From JBCCEJ01 sp039030335 (GTDB taxonomy: Bacteria > Pseudomonadota > Gammaproteobacteria > HK1): a stretch of 59,691 nt of DNA. The stretch's first letter is position 1, and each line of letters opens with the position of its first letter. The notes under the pieces were generated by a model. The model made no database searches, had not been told where the DNA came from, and saw only the letters and a program-made list of their open reading frames with translations. Shown here piece after piece: positions 17,686 through 26,010 of the stretch. The stretch lies in the NCBI GenBank assembly GCA_039030335.1, contig JBCCEJ010000033.1, positions 1 to 59,691 of the forward strand, in the 5' to 3' direction. A program made the translations under genes and the position numbers.

Positions 17686-18621
17686 ATGCGTACATTGAAA
17701 CTTACCCATCCGCCCCTCGAAGGGCCGGATGTGACCACGCTGCAGACCGAGCTCGTTTCCCAGCACTGGTTGTCCGCAGAACTCGCCCACGGAACCTACG
17801 ACGCAGCGACCGCAGATGCCGTGACCCGGTTTCAGCGTGCAGAGGGCCTGGAACCAGACGGCGTTGTAGGCCGCGAGACGCTTCGCGGGCTCGCGAATGC
17901 CAGCGTCCGGGCATCCGCGACAGATTCGGGCGCCGAGGAAACGATCTCGGCCCCGGCTGATGGCCCGCTGCTCGCGACTGAGGCGCCGCCCGACGACCCG
18001 TTTCGGGTCGACAAAGGCCAGATCACCTTCGACGCCGAGGGTATGGAATCGCGCGGCCCGTTCTTCAGCCGGGTTCCGCACGTACCCGGTGAGACGTCAG
18101 GCATCACGATTGGGCGTGGATACGATCTCAAGGAACGGACCTCGAACGGTGTGCGTGCACATATGGCCGGTGTTGGGATCCGCGAATCCTGGGTTGCCGC
18201 GTTCCAAGGTGGTGTCGGCAAGCACGGCGCGGCCGCCAGGCGCTACATCGAGACGCACCTCCAGTCGGTCGAGATCACGGCTGAGCAGCAAAAAGCTCTG
18301 TTTCTGGTCGTCTATGACGAGATGGAACGCGATGTGCGCCGGATCTGCGCAAAAGCGGATGTCGTGGCCCGGTATGGCTCTACGGACTTCGCGAGGCTGT
18401 CGAACGACTTGCTGACGGTGGTGGTCGATCTTCGCTATCGCGGCGACTATCACGGAACAACCCGCCGGCGCGTCCAGCCGGCCATCGTCTCGAACGATCT
18501 GGCTGCGCTCGAAGAGGTGATGCAGGATCGGGACTACTGGATGGGGCGCTTCAACGTGCCGCGCGACCGGTTTGAACGCCGCGCGGAGTTTCTCGCTGAC
18601 GCGCTCGCCAGGCTGGCCTGA
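17686..18621 (+). CDS. Peptidoglycan-binding protein with pesticin/lysozyme-like domain
   Basis: A 311-residue protein. Residues about 8-70 are a PG_binding_1 domain (LQTELVSQHWLS, YDAATADAVTRFQRAEGLEPDG split across its two helices, VVGRETLRGL). After an Ala/Pro-rich linker, residues 105-311 resemble the pesticin/T4-lysozyme-like muramidase fold: an early Glu (AEGMESRGPFF), TSGITIGRGYDLKE, ITAEQQKALFLVVYDE and VVVDLRYRGDY. It is predicted to cleave the glycan backbone of peptidoglycan. No signal peptide is present from the start at 17686 (AGGGAGAGG upstream), so export would need lysis, a holin or a contractile or type VI type apparatus, none of which is nearby. The open frame reaches back to 17155 but that part is the opposite gene's shadow. 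Confidence 0.78.
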   Translation: MRTLKLTHPPLEGPDVTTLQTELVSQHWLSAELAHGTYDAATADAVTRFQRAEGLEPDGVVGRETLRGLANASVRASATDSGAEETISAPADGPLLATEAPPDDPFRVDKGQITFDAEGMESRGPFFSRVPHVPGETSGITIGRGYDLKERTSNGVRAHMAGVGIRESWVAAFQGGVGKHGAAARRYIETHLQSVEITAEQQKALFLVVYDEMERDVRRICAKADVVARYGSTDFARLSNDLLTVVVDLRYRGDYHGTTRRRVQPAIVSNDLAALEEVMQDRDYWMGRFNVPRDRFERRAEFLADALARLA

Positions 18622-18654
18622 GAACTGCCCAACGCGGTCGTAACGGGAGCGAAC

Positions 18655-19650
18655 ATGAGTCTCAGTAAAGTCCTTGCACGTAATCCGCTCTGCGAGATGC
18701 TCGGTATCGAATACCCGATCTGTCAGGCGGGCATGTATTCGGTGGCGTACGGCCGGCTGGCCGGGGCGGTTTCCGCTGCGGGCGCCCTGGGTGTGATCGG
18801 CTCTGCGTTCATGGCCGGTGCTGACGAACTACGCCGGGAGATCCACGTCGCCCGATCGGTCACAGATCGGCCGATCGGTGTCGACATTCTGTTCGCGGAA
18901 GTAGGCGGTGACGATCCGACCGCAACCGGTTACACCCGGGAAGTGGAGGAGGCGATCGAAGTCACCTTCGAGGAGCGTATTCCGGTGATCATTTCCGGAC
19001 TTGGCAACCCCGGAAGCATTGTGCCGAGGGCGCAAGGCGCAGGTGTCAAGGTGATGGCCCTGGTCGGAACGACACGCCAGGCCCTGCGCGTCGAGGCGTC
19101 GGGGGTCGATGTCGTTATCGCCTCCGGTATGGAAGGTGGCGGGCACGTCGGACGGGTCGGGACGCTGCCGCTCGTCAGTGAGGTGGTCGACAACGTATCG
19201 GTTCCGGTAGTGGCCGCGGGTGGTCTGGCGGACGGTCGGAGTCTGGTTGCCGCACTGGCGCTGGGCGCCTGCGGTGTCTGGATGGGCACCCGCTTCATTG
19301 CGACCGAGGAAGCGCGCGGGCACGTCAACTACAAGCTGAAGATCGTCGACACGGGAGTCGATGGCACGGTGGTGACTCGCGCACATTCAGGCAAGACTGC
19401 GCGCATCATCAAAAACGGATTCACGGCCGCATGGGAAGGCCGCGATGCCGAAATAAAGCCGTTCCCGTACCAGCTGCGCGAAGTGGGTCAGCCGGCCTCC
19501 GAACGCGGCCGTCAAGGCGGCGATGTCGAGATGGGGGTGCTCGCCGCCGGGCAGAGTTCCGGCCTCGTGGCTGAGGTATTGCCGGCGCGCGACGTCGTGC
19601 TCGGCATCATGGAACAAGCTCGCGGCATTCTGGATGACTGGAGCGCATAA
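18655..19650 (+). CDS. Nitronate monooxygenase (2-nitropropane dioxygenase family)
   Basis: A 331-residue FMN TIM-barrel protein that would oxidise alkyl nitronates to carbonyl compounds and nitrite. Markers: YPICQAGMYSVAYGRLAGAVS at the first strand (family Q-G-x-M/P), GALGVIGSAFM, GVDVVIASGMEGGGHVG (the E-G-G-H-x-G flavin-phosphate and catalytic His block), VVAAGGLADGRSLVAALALG, and GVWMGTRFIATEEA. These are fully canonical. GGGAG precedes the ATG. It starts 33 bases after the lysozyme-like gene but is functionally unrelated. Some members act as enoyl reductase-like flavoproteins, so the substrate remains open. Confidence 0.92.
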   Translation: MSLSKVLARNPLCEMLGIEYPICQAGMYSVAYGRLAGAVSAAGALGVIGSAFMAGADELRREIHVARSVTDRPIGVDILFAEVGGDDPTATGYTREVEEAIEVTFEERIPVIISGLGNPGSIVPRAQGAGVKVMALVGTTRQALRVEASGVDVVIASGMEGGGHVGRVGTLPLVSEVVDNVSVPVVAAGGLADGRSLVAALALGACGVWMGTRFIATEEARGHVNYKLKIVDTGVDGTVVTRAHSGKTARIIKNGFTAAWEGRDAEIKPFPYQLREVGQPASERGRQGGDVEMGVLAAGQSSGLVAEVLPARDVVLGIMEQARGILDDWSA

Positions 19651-19691
19651 GTTCCCGCCGATGTTCGGCGCGGTCGGTACGGTCGCGAGCA

Positions 19692-20096
19692 TCAAGCCGG
19701 CCACCGTCGAAACCGCTCGACATCGTCTCCTATCTGGTGAAACGGCTGACGGTCGTCGATATGGATGGCGATTTGCGGCCGGTAGACGTCCGGGTCGTCC
19801 AGGGTGCCAACCTTGATGTTGATACCATCGGGACGGCGGGGCGAACGGGTACCCAGATGTGTTCCGCAGTCTGCGCAAAACAGCCGGGTCATCGGTTGTG
19901 GCACGTCCTGTCGTGCAAACGACTTTGGGGTGCCTCGGGTGAACTTCACGTCGCCCGCCGCGAAGCTCATCGTTACGTTGGGATGGCCGCCTGAGATGTA
20001 CTGGCACTCGCGACAGTGGCACTGCAGCGCCTTTCGCGCTGCGCCTTCGATTCGATAGCGAATCCGTCCGCAATAGCATCCCCCCTCGATGATCAC
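19692..20096 (-). CDS. GFA family glutathione-dependent formaldehyde-activating-like enzyme
   Basis: A 134-residue zinc protein of the GFA/CENP-V family. Zinc ligands are all visible: GGCYCGRIRY, LQCHCRECQ and FCADCGTHLG, in the order C-x-C, C-x-C-x-x-C, C-x-x-C. The family includes the formaldehyde-glutathione adduct enzyme, but most members have no tested activity. I start at GTG 20096, right before the IIEGGCYCG block, with GAGGA eight bases upstream; the longer frame to 20210 adds a leader without family similarity. It converges with nitronate monooxygenase. Confidence 0.85.
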   Translation of the reverse strand: MIIEGGCYCGRIRYRIEGAARKALQCHCRECQYISGGHPNVTMSFAAGDVKFTRGTPKSFARQDVPQPMTRLFCADCGTHLGTRSPRRPDGINIKVGTLDDPDVYRPQIAIHIDDRQPFHQIGDDVERFRRWPA

Positions 20097-20509
20097 TGCC
20101 TCTGTCCTCTGGTCTCGAGCGCTGATCCCCTGATGGTACCCCGGGCTGACCTGTGGGTCGCCATCGCAGCGCTTGGCGGTGCCTGTACTCCGTTTGGGTG
20201 GTTCAAACACCTTGTGGTGTGTATGCCATTATCGCGCTGCAGGCGGGTTTACGTAATGCTGCGAGAGTTCCACTAACGGTTTTAAAACAATGGCTTAGAT
20301 CAGTGTTCGGCCTGAACTGTCGGGCCGCTACCCAACCGGTGCGGTTGGCAGCAGACATCATCTGAGGCGGCTATAGTCCCAAAAAGCCCATATTCTCAGC
20401 ATCGCCTATTCAGCCAGGGCGCGGTGCTGCCGCTGGTACGGACAAGTGATGAGGCGCGGCTGTCGCACCAGGCGTTGGCGTAGCAGCTGCCGGTACAAGA
20501 GCCAGAGTC
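20097..20509. other. Intergenic region, no gene recognised
   Basis: 413 bases between the divergent GFA and STAS-like genes. It is locally richer in A/T around 20280-20400. A possible sigma-70-like -10 element (TATAGT at 20370-20375) occurs in the plus direction, but no convincing -35 partner is seen. Confidence 0.35.
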
Positions 20510-20896
20510 ATGCCCGAGACAATTGAAGTCGAAGTTGACGTCCAACGGCGCCTTATCGAAGTGACCGTCGGAGGTCCGCTATCGCTCGAATTTCTCTGGC
20601 AGGTTATGGCCGCGGTTGCGGAAACGCCGGACGCCGACCCGAGTTTTCGTCTGCTGTTCGACGGATCCGCGCTGACCCTCGGCGAGTCCGATGCGAGGCA
20701 GCTCAGTGTCTTCGAAGCCGGTGTTCCCACCCACCGAGACCGTCTGGCGATAGTCGCTGAAGGCGATCTGCACTATGGTTTCGCGCGGATGTACGAGGCC
20801 TGGAGTGAGCCGGAGGCAACGCGTTCCGTCCAGGTCTTCCGGACTCGTGCAGAGGCACGCGACTGGCTTCTCGAAGAAATGGATCTCGCCAACTAG
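20510..20896 (+). CDS. Small STAS/SpoIIAA-like protein
   Basis: A 128-residue soluble protein. The alternation of strands and helices (a strand ending in LIEVTVGGPLS, helix FLWQVMAAVAE, strand FRLLFDGSALT, helix DARQLSVFEAG, strand DRLAIVAEGD, helix YGFARMYEAWS, strand SVQVFRTRAEA, terminal helix) is that of SpoIIAA-like/STAS domain proteins, including the C-terminal F-R-T-R-A-E-A-x-x-W-L block common to that group. The function is unknown; such proteins often bind lipids or partner proteins. It lies 88 bases upstream of the tautomerase-like gene on the same strand. Confidence 0.72.
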   Translation: MPETIEVEVDVQRRLIEVTVGGPLSLEFLWQVMAAVAETPDADPSFRLLFDGSALTLGESDARQLSVFEAGVPTHRDRLAIVAEGDLHYGFARMYEAWSEPEATRSVQVFRTRAEARDWLLEEMDLAN

Positions 20897-20984
20897 TCGC
20901 AACGCCGGTATCAATGCGCGTAGTATTTTGGCAGTCTCCCCAGTACGGCCGAACGTTGGCCGTCATCATTGTTGGAACCTGATA

Positions 20985-21386
20985 ATGCCAATTGTTCGCG
21001 CTGATGTACCTGAGTGGCTGAGTCATGAACAGTGCCTTGAGATCCGACGTGAGCTCCATGGTTGTATAGCTCGCACCTGGTTCAAAGAGCACATCTGGGT
21101 CGCCGTTCGCTCTTATGCCTCGGAGCCTGATGAGCGCACCGTGATAATGACGGCTGAATTCCGCGTGGGGCGCGGACACGAGAAGGAGCGGGCGGAAGCG
21201 CTGTTTCTCGAGGCGCACGAAGTCTTCGAGCGCATCGTTGGCACGCCCGAGGATGAACTCATCGTTCTTTGCCGCAAGTTTCAGCAGGAAGATTGCATTT
21301 CAGCTGGCGGCGAGCTGCCGCCGCTGGATGAGGCCACGCCAGACCCCAACACCTTGCGCACGCGCAGCAGTACCCGCGCGGCTTGA
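20985..21386 (+). CDS. Tautomerase superfamily-like small protein
   Basis: A 133-residue protein. It begins Met-Pro-Ile-Val, so removal of Met would expose a Pro-1, the catalytic base of the tautomerase (4-oxalocrotonate tautomerase/MIF) superfamily. The pattern that follows (helix EQCLEIRRELHGCIART, strand HIWVAVRSYA, strand TVIMTAEFRVGRG, helix AEALFLEAHEVFERI, strand DELIVLCRKF) fits one beta-alpha-beta unit plus a second degenerate one. Identification is by pattern only. The start at 20985 is preferred because the upstream open frame lies over the STAS-like gene's end. It is 109 bases upstream of the DUF427 gene. Confidence 0.62.
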   Translation: MPIVRADVPEWLSHEQCLEIRRELHGCIARTWFKEHIWVAVRSYASEPDERTVIMTAEFRVGRGHEKERAEALFLEAHEVFERIVGTPEDELIVLCRKFQQEDCISAGGELPPLDEATPDPNTLRTRSSTRAA

Positions 21387-21495
21387 GGGACGGTATCGAC
21401 TTACTGGCCCGTACCGCTCATCAGTCAACGAACCTGGGTTGTGCGGCACGCGCGTGCCCGCTGAAGTGGTCCCGGATGACGGGAGCCCTGGTTGA

Positions 21496-21888
21496 ATGTC
21501 GAAGGTATCCCGGATGAACCCGAACGAGTTGGAACGCAGGCCAGGCTCGCCGATGGCTTTGCACCGGGCGCGCGAGCGCGTGCGCGTCACGTTTGCCGGC
21601 GAGACCATCGTGGACTCGACGCAGGCGATGGTGATGGACGAAGACGGTCACGACCTCGTCTACTACTTCCCCGAGCATGAGATCCGCATGGATCTGCTTG
21701 TGCGTACGCCGCACAGCAGTCGCTGACCGCACAAGGGGGAAGCCTCCTATTGGTCGCTCCGTGTGGGCGACACCAGCGCGGAAAACGTCGCGTGGTCCTA
21801 TCTGAAGCCGGTTGATGGCGCGGAGCCGATCGCGGGGTTGCTCGCCTTCTACGCGCACCGCGTCGAGGTCGAAGTCGAATCGCGCTGA
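21496..21888 (+). CDS. DUF427 protein with in-frame TGA at the conserved cysteine (candidate selenoprotein)
   Basis: A 130-codon reading frame with one internal TGA at 21724-21726 (codon 77). Upstream it encodes the first half of a DUF427 domain (RVTFAGETIVDSTQAMVMDE, YYFPEHEIRMDLLVRT). Directly after the TGA, in the same frame, it encodes the second half (PHKGEASYWSLRVGD, NVAWSYLKPVDGAEPIAGLL, AFYAHRVEVEVESR) and stops at TGA 21886-21888. The family has Cys-Pro-x-K-G exactly there, so the TGA replaces the conserved Cys. No other stop or frame change occurs, and a terminator follows the distal stop. A hairpin suited to SECIS lies at 21753-21771. A Cys-to-stop mutation is the alternative. The function of DUF427 is unknown; the conserved Cys suggests redox chemistry or metal binding. 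Confidence 0.8.
21753..21771 (+). promoter_or_regulatory. Candidate bacterial SECIS hairpin of the DUF427 gene
   Basis: GTCGC pairs with GCGAC, then after a single bulged T, CC pairs with GG, leaving a GTGT loop. The loop starts 35 bases after the TGA and its first base is G. Both fit the general rules for bacterial SECIS elements (apical loop about 16-37 bases downstream, G among the first two loop bases), and E. coli fdhF also has a bulged U. A competing hairpin (21734-21748, AGGGGG/CCTCCT) exists nearer the TGA. Prediction by eye only. Confidence 0.5.
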
Positions 21889-21892
21889 GGTC

Positions 21893-21918
21893 AAACGCCT
21901 CGATTGCGAGGTGTTTTC
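21893..21918 (+). terminator. Rho-independent terminator after the DUF427 distal stop
   Basis: AAACGCCTCG pairs with CGAGGTGTTT (ten pairs, one G-T) around a four-base loop ATTG, and the 3' arm runs into TTTTC. It begins five bases after the stop at 21888, so the natural transcript covers the whole readthrough frame. It may also serve the opposing gene. Confidence 0.7.
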
Positions 21919-22065
21919 AGTCGCCTCGACGACGTTCGCCGGACTCACCTCCCAGCCCCGTTCGCACCCGTGGCTCGCAGGGTGTGCCCGCAGGCGGCGC
22001 TGCCATGCGATAACGAGGCTGCCGGCCCGGCGCACGCGAACAGTGACCGGGATGGGCCAGACCTT

Positions 22066-24726
22066 TCAGTCCGGGCTCTGCCCGACGCGCTGTCGGGCGC
22101 ACTCAAGACTGTCCGGCAACTCCCCGTACACTTCGACTTCGCGCAGCACGAGTTGTCCAAAGCCGTGGCCTCGGACCTGAATCCCATCGGTTTCGCGTGC
22201 CGGGCAGAGGTCGACGGTGGCCCCGTCCGGAGGGCGGATGGTAGCCACGTCAACCCAATGACCGTCGGTTCCCGCGATGGCGACGGACACTGCGTGCACG
22301 GCGTCGCCGCCATGCACGCGCATGCCGCCTCGCACGATGATGCGGTGCACGCGCGCCGGCTTCGCCAGGGCTACTTGCCAGCTTGGCCCGGATTCTGGTT
22401 CGGTGCTCGCATAGCGGGCCCCGCCGTGGTCGCCGTCGACGGCCCGACGCGGATGATATCTGGCCGGGGCCGTCGTGTAGAGTTGCGAACTCGCGGTCGC
22501 CGGGCGCCCGTAGGCCAGGTTGGAAGCCGGGGTTCGGTCGGCCTGGTTCCACTGAAACTGCGTGCCCAGGTTCGCGCCGGCGTACAGACTCGAATGCCAG
22601 ACCACGTAGAGTGTGGCCGCCGCGACTACCGATACGATTGCAGGCCATCTCCGGGCGCTTCCGACACTCAGCCACACACCGAGCCCGACCATCGCCGTGA
22701 CCGTGATCAGCATGCCGTTTCGGGCGGCCGGGCTTTCGTAGCGCAGCTGAATCCGCGACACATCCGCCCGCACCGGGACGGCCATGGCAATGCCATTTGC
22801 GCGGTAGAGCCCGACAGGCGCGAGCGTGCCGGTCTGATCGATCGCATACGCTTTCCACGCCTCGTGCCATGGAATGCCGACCTGCAGCCAGACGTCCTCG
22901 CTGTGCGCGATCCGGAAATCGAGGCGGTTATAGCTTGCATAACTCAGGCTTACCCGCGCGCGTTCGTCGAGCGCCGGCGGAGTTTCGAAATTCGCTGGCG
23001 AAGTCCCGATGATGAACAGGTCTGGCGAGCGCCGCGCGTTCTCCAGACGTGCGTACATGGTCGCAACGTCAGTGACGGCCGTAGCACGGCGGTGCAGCTG
23101 AGCAAGGGCGGGTTCCAGATGTGCGCGAGCCAGATGCTGGCGCACCAGCGCGGGCTCCAGTGCCGAATCGCTCATCCGGTAGTCGAGCGCCGCCCGTTTC
23201 CACGTTTGCATCAGCGACCAGTCGGGAACGGCCTGTTTGCGCTCCACCCAGGTCCCGACTGACAGTGCCAATGCCACCTGTGCGACAACGCAAAGCACAA
23301 GCGCCGCCTGCACAGACGGGCGCCACCGCGGCGACGAGCCCGCGTCGGGACGCCATGTCATGGCCGCCGTAAGCAGCAGGCTGAAGGCGCCGAGTGCTGC
23401 GATCGCGAGTTGCAGGCTCAACTGTGGTGCGCGGACGGCTTCCGCGCTCAGCGCCGAAATGGTCTGACCACCGGAGAGCACCGCGGCGACGAACGCGGCC
23501 AACGCGACCACGGCCATCACACACACCGCGCGCGTGGCGCGATCCCCGGCTTTCAGCGTCCAGGCGAGCGCCAGCATCAGCATCGGCGCGAGTACCATCG
23601 AGAAGCGCGTCGGTCCGCGCATGACGGACATCAGCGGCACGTGATCCCACAACCAGCCGTATACGGGCAGAGCTCCGCCGAACATGACGCAGAACACGAC
23701 GGCGATCGCCGCGTGCAGCCCGATCAGGGAGACGTCCCACTGCCGGCGGGCGGCCAACACGATCGGCGCGCCGAGCACCAGTAGAACGAGCGACGAGCCG
23801 CCGAACGCGCCGTGCACGTCTGACCGCAGCGGCATGAACCAGTTATTCCAGAGGCCCGCACCGGTGTCGAGCATCGAATTGGCCCAGGCAAAATCGGCGC
23901 TGGCTCTTACGGGGGCAGCGGCCAGAAACTCCTGTCGGAACGGCAGCGCGTACATGGCCGCCAATCCGAGCCCAAGTGCGACACCCAGCGCCATCGCGCC
24001 CCACAGGCGCGCCAGCTCCGCCAGCGTCGGCCGGGCGCGCTGCTCAATAGCGCGGACGACAAAAGGTGCCAGCGTTCCGAGGATGGCCGCGCCGAGGAGT
24101 CCGATGTAGGCCATCTGAGGATGCCCGCTCAGCACCAGCCACGCGGTTGCGAACGCTACGCCGGCCCGCCCCCGGTTCGACTGGTGCGCGCTGGAGAGAT
24201 GGATCAGACTCGCCGAGAGCAGCAGGAAGCCCGTCCAGCTCTCAAGCGACGCACCGTACCGGAACAGGTCCAGCATGCGGAGGTTGTAAACCGTTATCAG
24301 GCTCAGCACGAAGGCCAGGGTCGACCCGAGCTGAAGTCGCGCGAGTACCGTGAACAGCACGGCATGGGTCGCGGCCAGCGAGACGATCCGTAACGCAGTG
24401 ATCCAGTCAAGCGCCAGGCCCTGCCAGTAGCCCGGCATCATCGCGGCCAGGTGGGTAAGCGGGTGCCATAACTGACCGAGAGTCGCGGCCGCACTGGTCT
24501 GCCCGCCCGAGAAACCGGGCGCGTACAGTGGGAAGCTGCCGTTCGCCACCGAGAACATCAACTCGAGCTGCTGTTGCAGCGGGAACTTGGTGTAGTCGTT
24601 ACCGATCGTGAACGCCGAAACGAACGGGAGCGTCCACCAGAACATCGCTACCGTGACGGCCGCGCATAGTGCCAACCAGCGTCCGTTCAGGGACCGCGTG
24701 GCAGGTGTGAGATGTTCAGAGTTCAC
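22066..24726 (-). CDS. YfhO-like polytopic membrane protein with C-terminal discoidin (F5/8 type C) domain
   Basis: An 886-residue protein. Residues 17-490 hold about twelve membrane helices with periplasmic loops in the style of YfhO/GT-C glycosyltransferase-like proteins: an acidic GNDYTKF after helix 1, SGHPQMAYIG near 200, and MRGPTRFSMVLAPMLML near 370. A soluble part (500-665) and two more helices (669-710) follow. Residues about 736-869 form a discoidin-like sugar-binding beta-sandwich: NLAYGRPATASSQ, HPRRAVDGDHGGARYAS, GPSWQVALAKPARVHRIIVRG split over two strands, and LREVEVYG. The fusion suggests transfer or placement of a sugar on an extracytoplasmic glycan. It stands alone; both neighbours are on the other strand. 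Start: ATG at 24726. Confidence 0.85.
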   Translation of the reverse strand: MNSEHLTPATRSLNGRWLALCAAVTVAMFWWTLPFVSAFTIGNDYTKFPLQQQLELMFSVANGSFPLYAPGFSGGQTSAAATLGQLWHPLTHLAAMMPGYWQGLALDWITALRIVSLAATHAVLFTVLARLQLGSTLAFVLSLITVYNLRMLDLFRYGASLESWTGFLLLSASLIHLSSAHQSNRGRAGVAFATAWLVLSGHPQMAYIGLLGAAILGTLAPFVVRAIEQRARPTLAELARLWGAMALGVALGLGLAAMYALPFRQEFLAAAPVRASADFAWANSMLDTGAGLWNNWFMPLRSDVHGAFGGSSLVLLVLGAPIVLAARRQWDVSLIGLHAAIAVVFCVMFGGALPVYGWLWDHVPLMSVMRGPTRFSMVLAPMLMLALAWTLKAGDRATRAVCVMAVVALAAFVAAVLSGGQTISALSAEAVRAPQLSLQLAIAALGAFSLLLTAAMTWRPDAGSSPRWRPSVQAALVLCVVAQVALALSVGTWVERKQAVPDWSLMQTWKRAALDYRMSDSALEPALVRQHLARAHLEPALAQLHRRATAVTDVATMYARLENARRSPDLFIIGTSPANFETPPALDERARVSLSYASYNRLDFRIAHSEDVWLQVGIPWHEAWKAYAIDQTGTLAPVGLYRANGIAMAVPVRADVSRIQLRYESPAARNGMLITVTAMVGLGVWLSVGSARRWPAIVSVVAAATLYVVWHSSLYAGANLGTQFQWNQADRTPASNLAYGRPATASSQLYTTAPARYHPRRAVDGDHGGARYASTEPESGPSWQVALAKPARVHRIIVRGGMRVHGGDAVHAVSVAIAGTDGHWVDVATIRPPDGATVDLCPARETDGIQVRGHGFGQLVLREVEVYGELPDSLECARQRVGQSPD

Positions 24727-25081
24727 GATGTTGAGCCGCCCTTCGAGCCCTTCGCATACGCCACAGATCTGACTGCGCGCATCAGCGGGCCACCCGCTCG
24801 TCTGGCCCGGTTGCGCACCATGATGAATGATCTGGATGTCTTTCGCGTGCTACACGCCCTCGGTGTCACCCAGGTCGCATCGCCGCCAGGGTCAGGTGGG
24901 TGACCGGACCGGCGACTCGCCGTCAGGCACAACCTGCCCGCGGTTGCTCGCGCGTCTGAACCCGGGCTCGAATTACCGTGCACGCGATGATGATGTTTCA
25001 GGCGCCCGCGCTTTGACTATCGCCACCGCGACAGCCGTCTGCGATGATCCCACGGTTGCTACGCGTAGTTGAGGAGTTCTC
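24727..25081. other. Divergent intergenic region, no gene recognised
   Basis: 355 bases between the YfhO-like gene and the VOC gene. Two short opposing frames cover parts of it without ribosome sites or recognisable protein character. It should hold both promoters. Confidence 0.4.
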
Positions 25082-25957
25082 ATGGGTTGGTTCATCCACC
25101 ACGTAAACCTGCAGGCGCATGATGTGATCGAGGCGGCTGCGTTCTACCGTGAAATCATCGGCCTCCGGGACGGCGTCTGGGCGTATCCCGAGACCGTCGG
25201 CTACGTGGGTCACGACCCCGAGACCATCGCCGCATTCGGCAGCGAAAACCGTGGTATCCATCTGTGTCGGGCAATACCCGAGTTTCCGCTGCGAAACAAC
25301 TTCTTCCACAACCCCACGATCGGCGGGCATTTCGCAATCAATACGTTCGACGTGGATGCGGTAAAGGCACGCCTTGAGCAGGCGGGTCACATCGTCTCTG
25401 AGGCGGGCGTCTACGCGATGGCGGGAATTCGGCAGATCTATGCTTATGACCCTTTTCAGAACGTCATCGAAGTCAACGAGACGGTGGACAAATCGGGTGG
25501 CGCATCGCCGTCTGAGGATGAAGCTCACGACGTCCGGTTGGAGGAGGGTGACTGGTACTTGCATCATGTCCAGATCCCCGCACACGATGTCGGCAAGACG
25601 GCCGCGTATTTTCGCGACGTGATCGGACTGCCGGAGGGTGAGTGGGGCACGCCCGACGGTTCTGATGTTGCGCCCTCAGAACACGGCCAGTTCGCGTTCT
25701 TCGGCAAAGACCACCGTGGCATTCATATCGTGAAACCGTCGGCCGCGGCCGGGCGCCAGGCCGGGTTCCATCACAATCCTACTGTCGGGCCATGCATGGC
25801 GCTCGGTGTGTCGGATCTCGATGCCGTCAAGCGACGCCTGGAGGACGCGGCTGTCGTCTACACCGACGCCGGGCTGGACTCGGCTACCGGCCTGCGCCGC
25901 ATCTATTGCTACGATCCTTCGATGAATCTCATCGAGGTCAATCAGAAGGCTGCGTAA
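25082..25957 (+). CDS. Tandem vicinal oxygen chelate (glyoxalase/dioxygenase-like) protein
   Basis: A 291-residue protein with two VOC modules that are clear internal duplicates. Module 1 covers residues 2-135 (WFIHHVNLQAHDVIEAAAFY ... YDPFQNVIEVNE) and module 2 residues 155-290 (WYLHHVQIPAHDVGKTAAYF ... YDPSMNLIEVNQ). Each has the His of H-H-V, an internal R-G-I-H and a Glu in the last strand, the usual metal ligands. Metal-dependent dioxygenase, glyoxalase or isomerase chemistry is possible. The pair of modules resembles extradiol-type or biphenyl-type enzymes in layout but not clearly in sequence. GAGGAG sits six bases ahead of the ATG. It converges with the SDR gene. Confidence 0.88.
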   Translation: MGWFIHHVNLQAHDVIEAAAFYREIIGLRDGVWAYPETVGYVGHDPETIAAFGSENRGIHLCRAIPEFPLRNNFFHNPTIGGHFAINTFDVDAVKARLEQAGHIVSEAGVYAMAGIRQIYAYDPFQNVIEVNETVDKSGGASPSEDEAHDVRLEEGDWYLHHVQIPAHDVGKTAAYFRDVIGLPEGEWGTPDGSDVAPSEHGQFAFFGKDHRGIHIVKPSAAAGRQAGFHHNPTVGPCMALGVSDLDAVKRRLEDAAVVYTDAGLDSATGLRRIYCYDPSMNLIEVNQKAA

Positions 25958-26010
25958 GTGTCAGTCAGGCGGCCAGCCTGGTCGAAAGGTGTGCCTTCGC
26001 GGTGCTACGG

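Noticed and set aside
21724..21726. UGA reassigned to Trp or another amino acid genome-wide
   Set aside because: Many neighbouring genes end at TGA (for example the dehalogenase, the 1050-residue protein and the hybrid kinase), so UGA still acts as stop; only the two Cys-column cases differ.
21904..23262. Long plus-strand frame (452 codons) opposite the YfhO-like gene
   Set aside because: Arg/Ala/His-rich, no ribosome site or domain; it is the mirror of a GC-rich gene with clear membrane and discoidin features.
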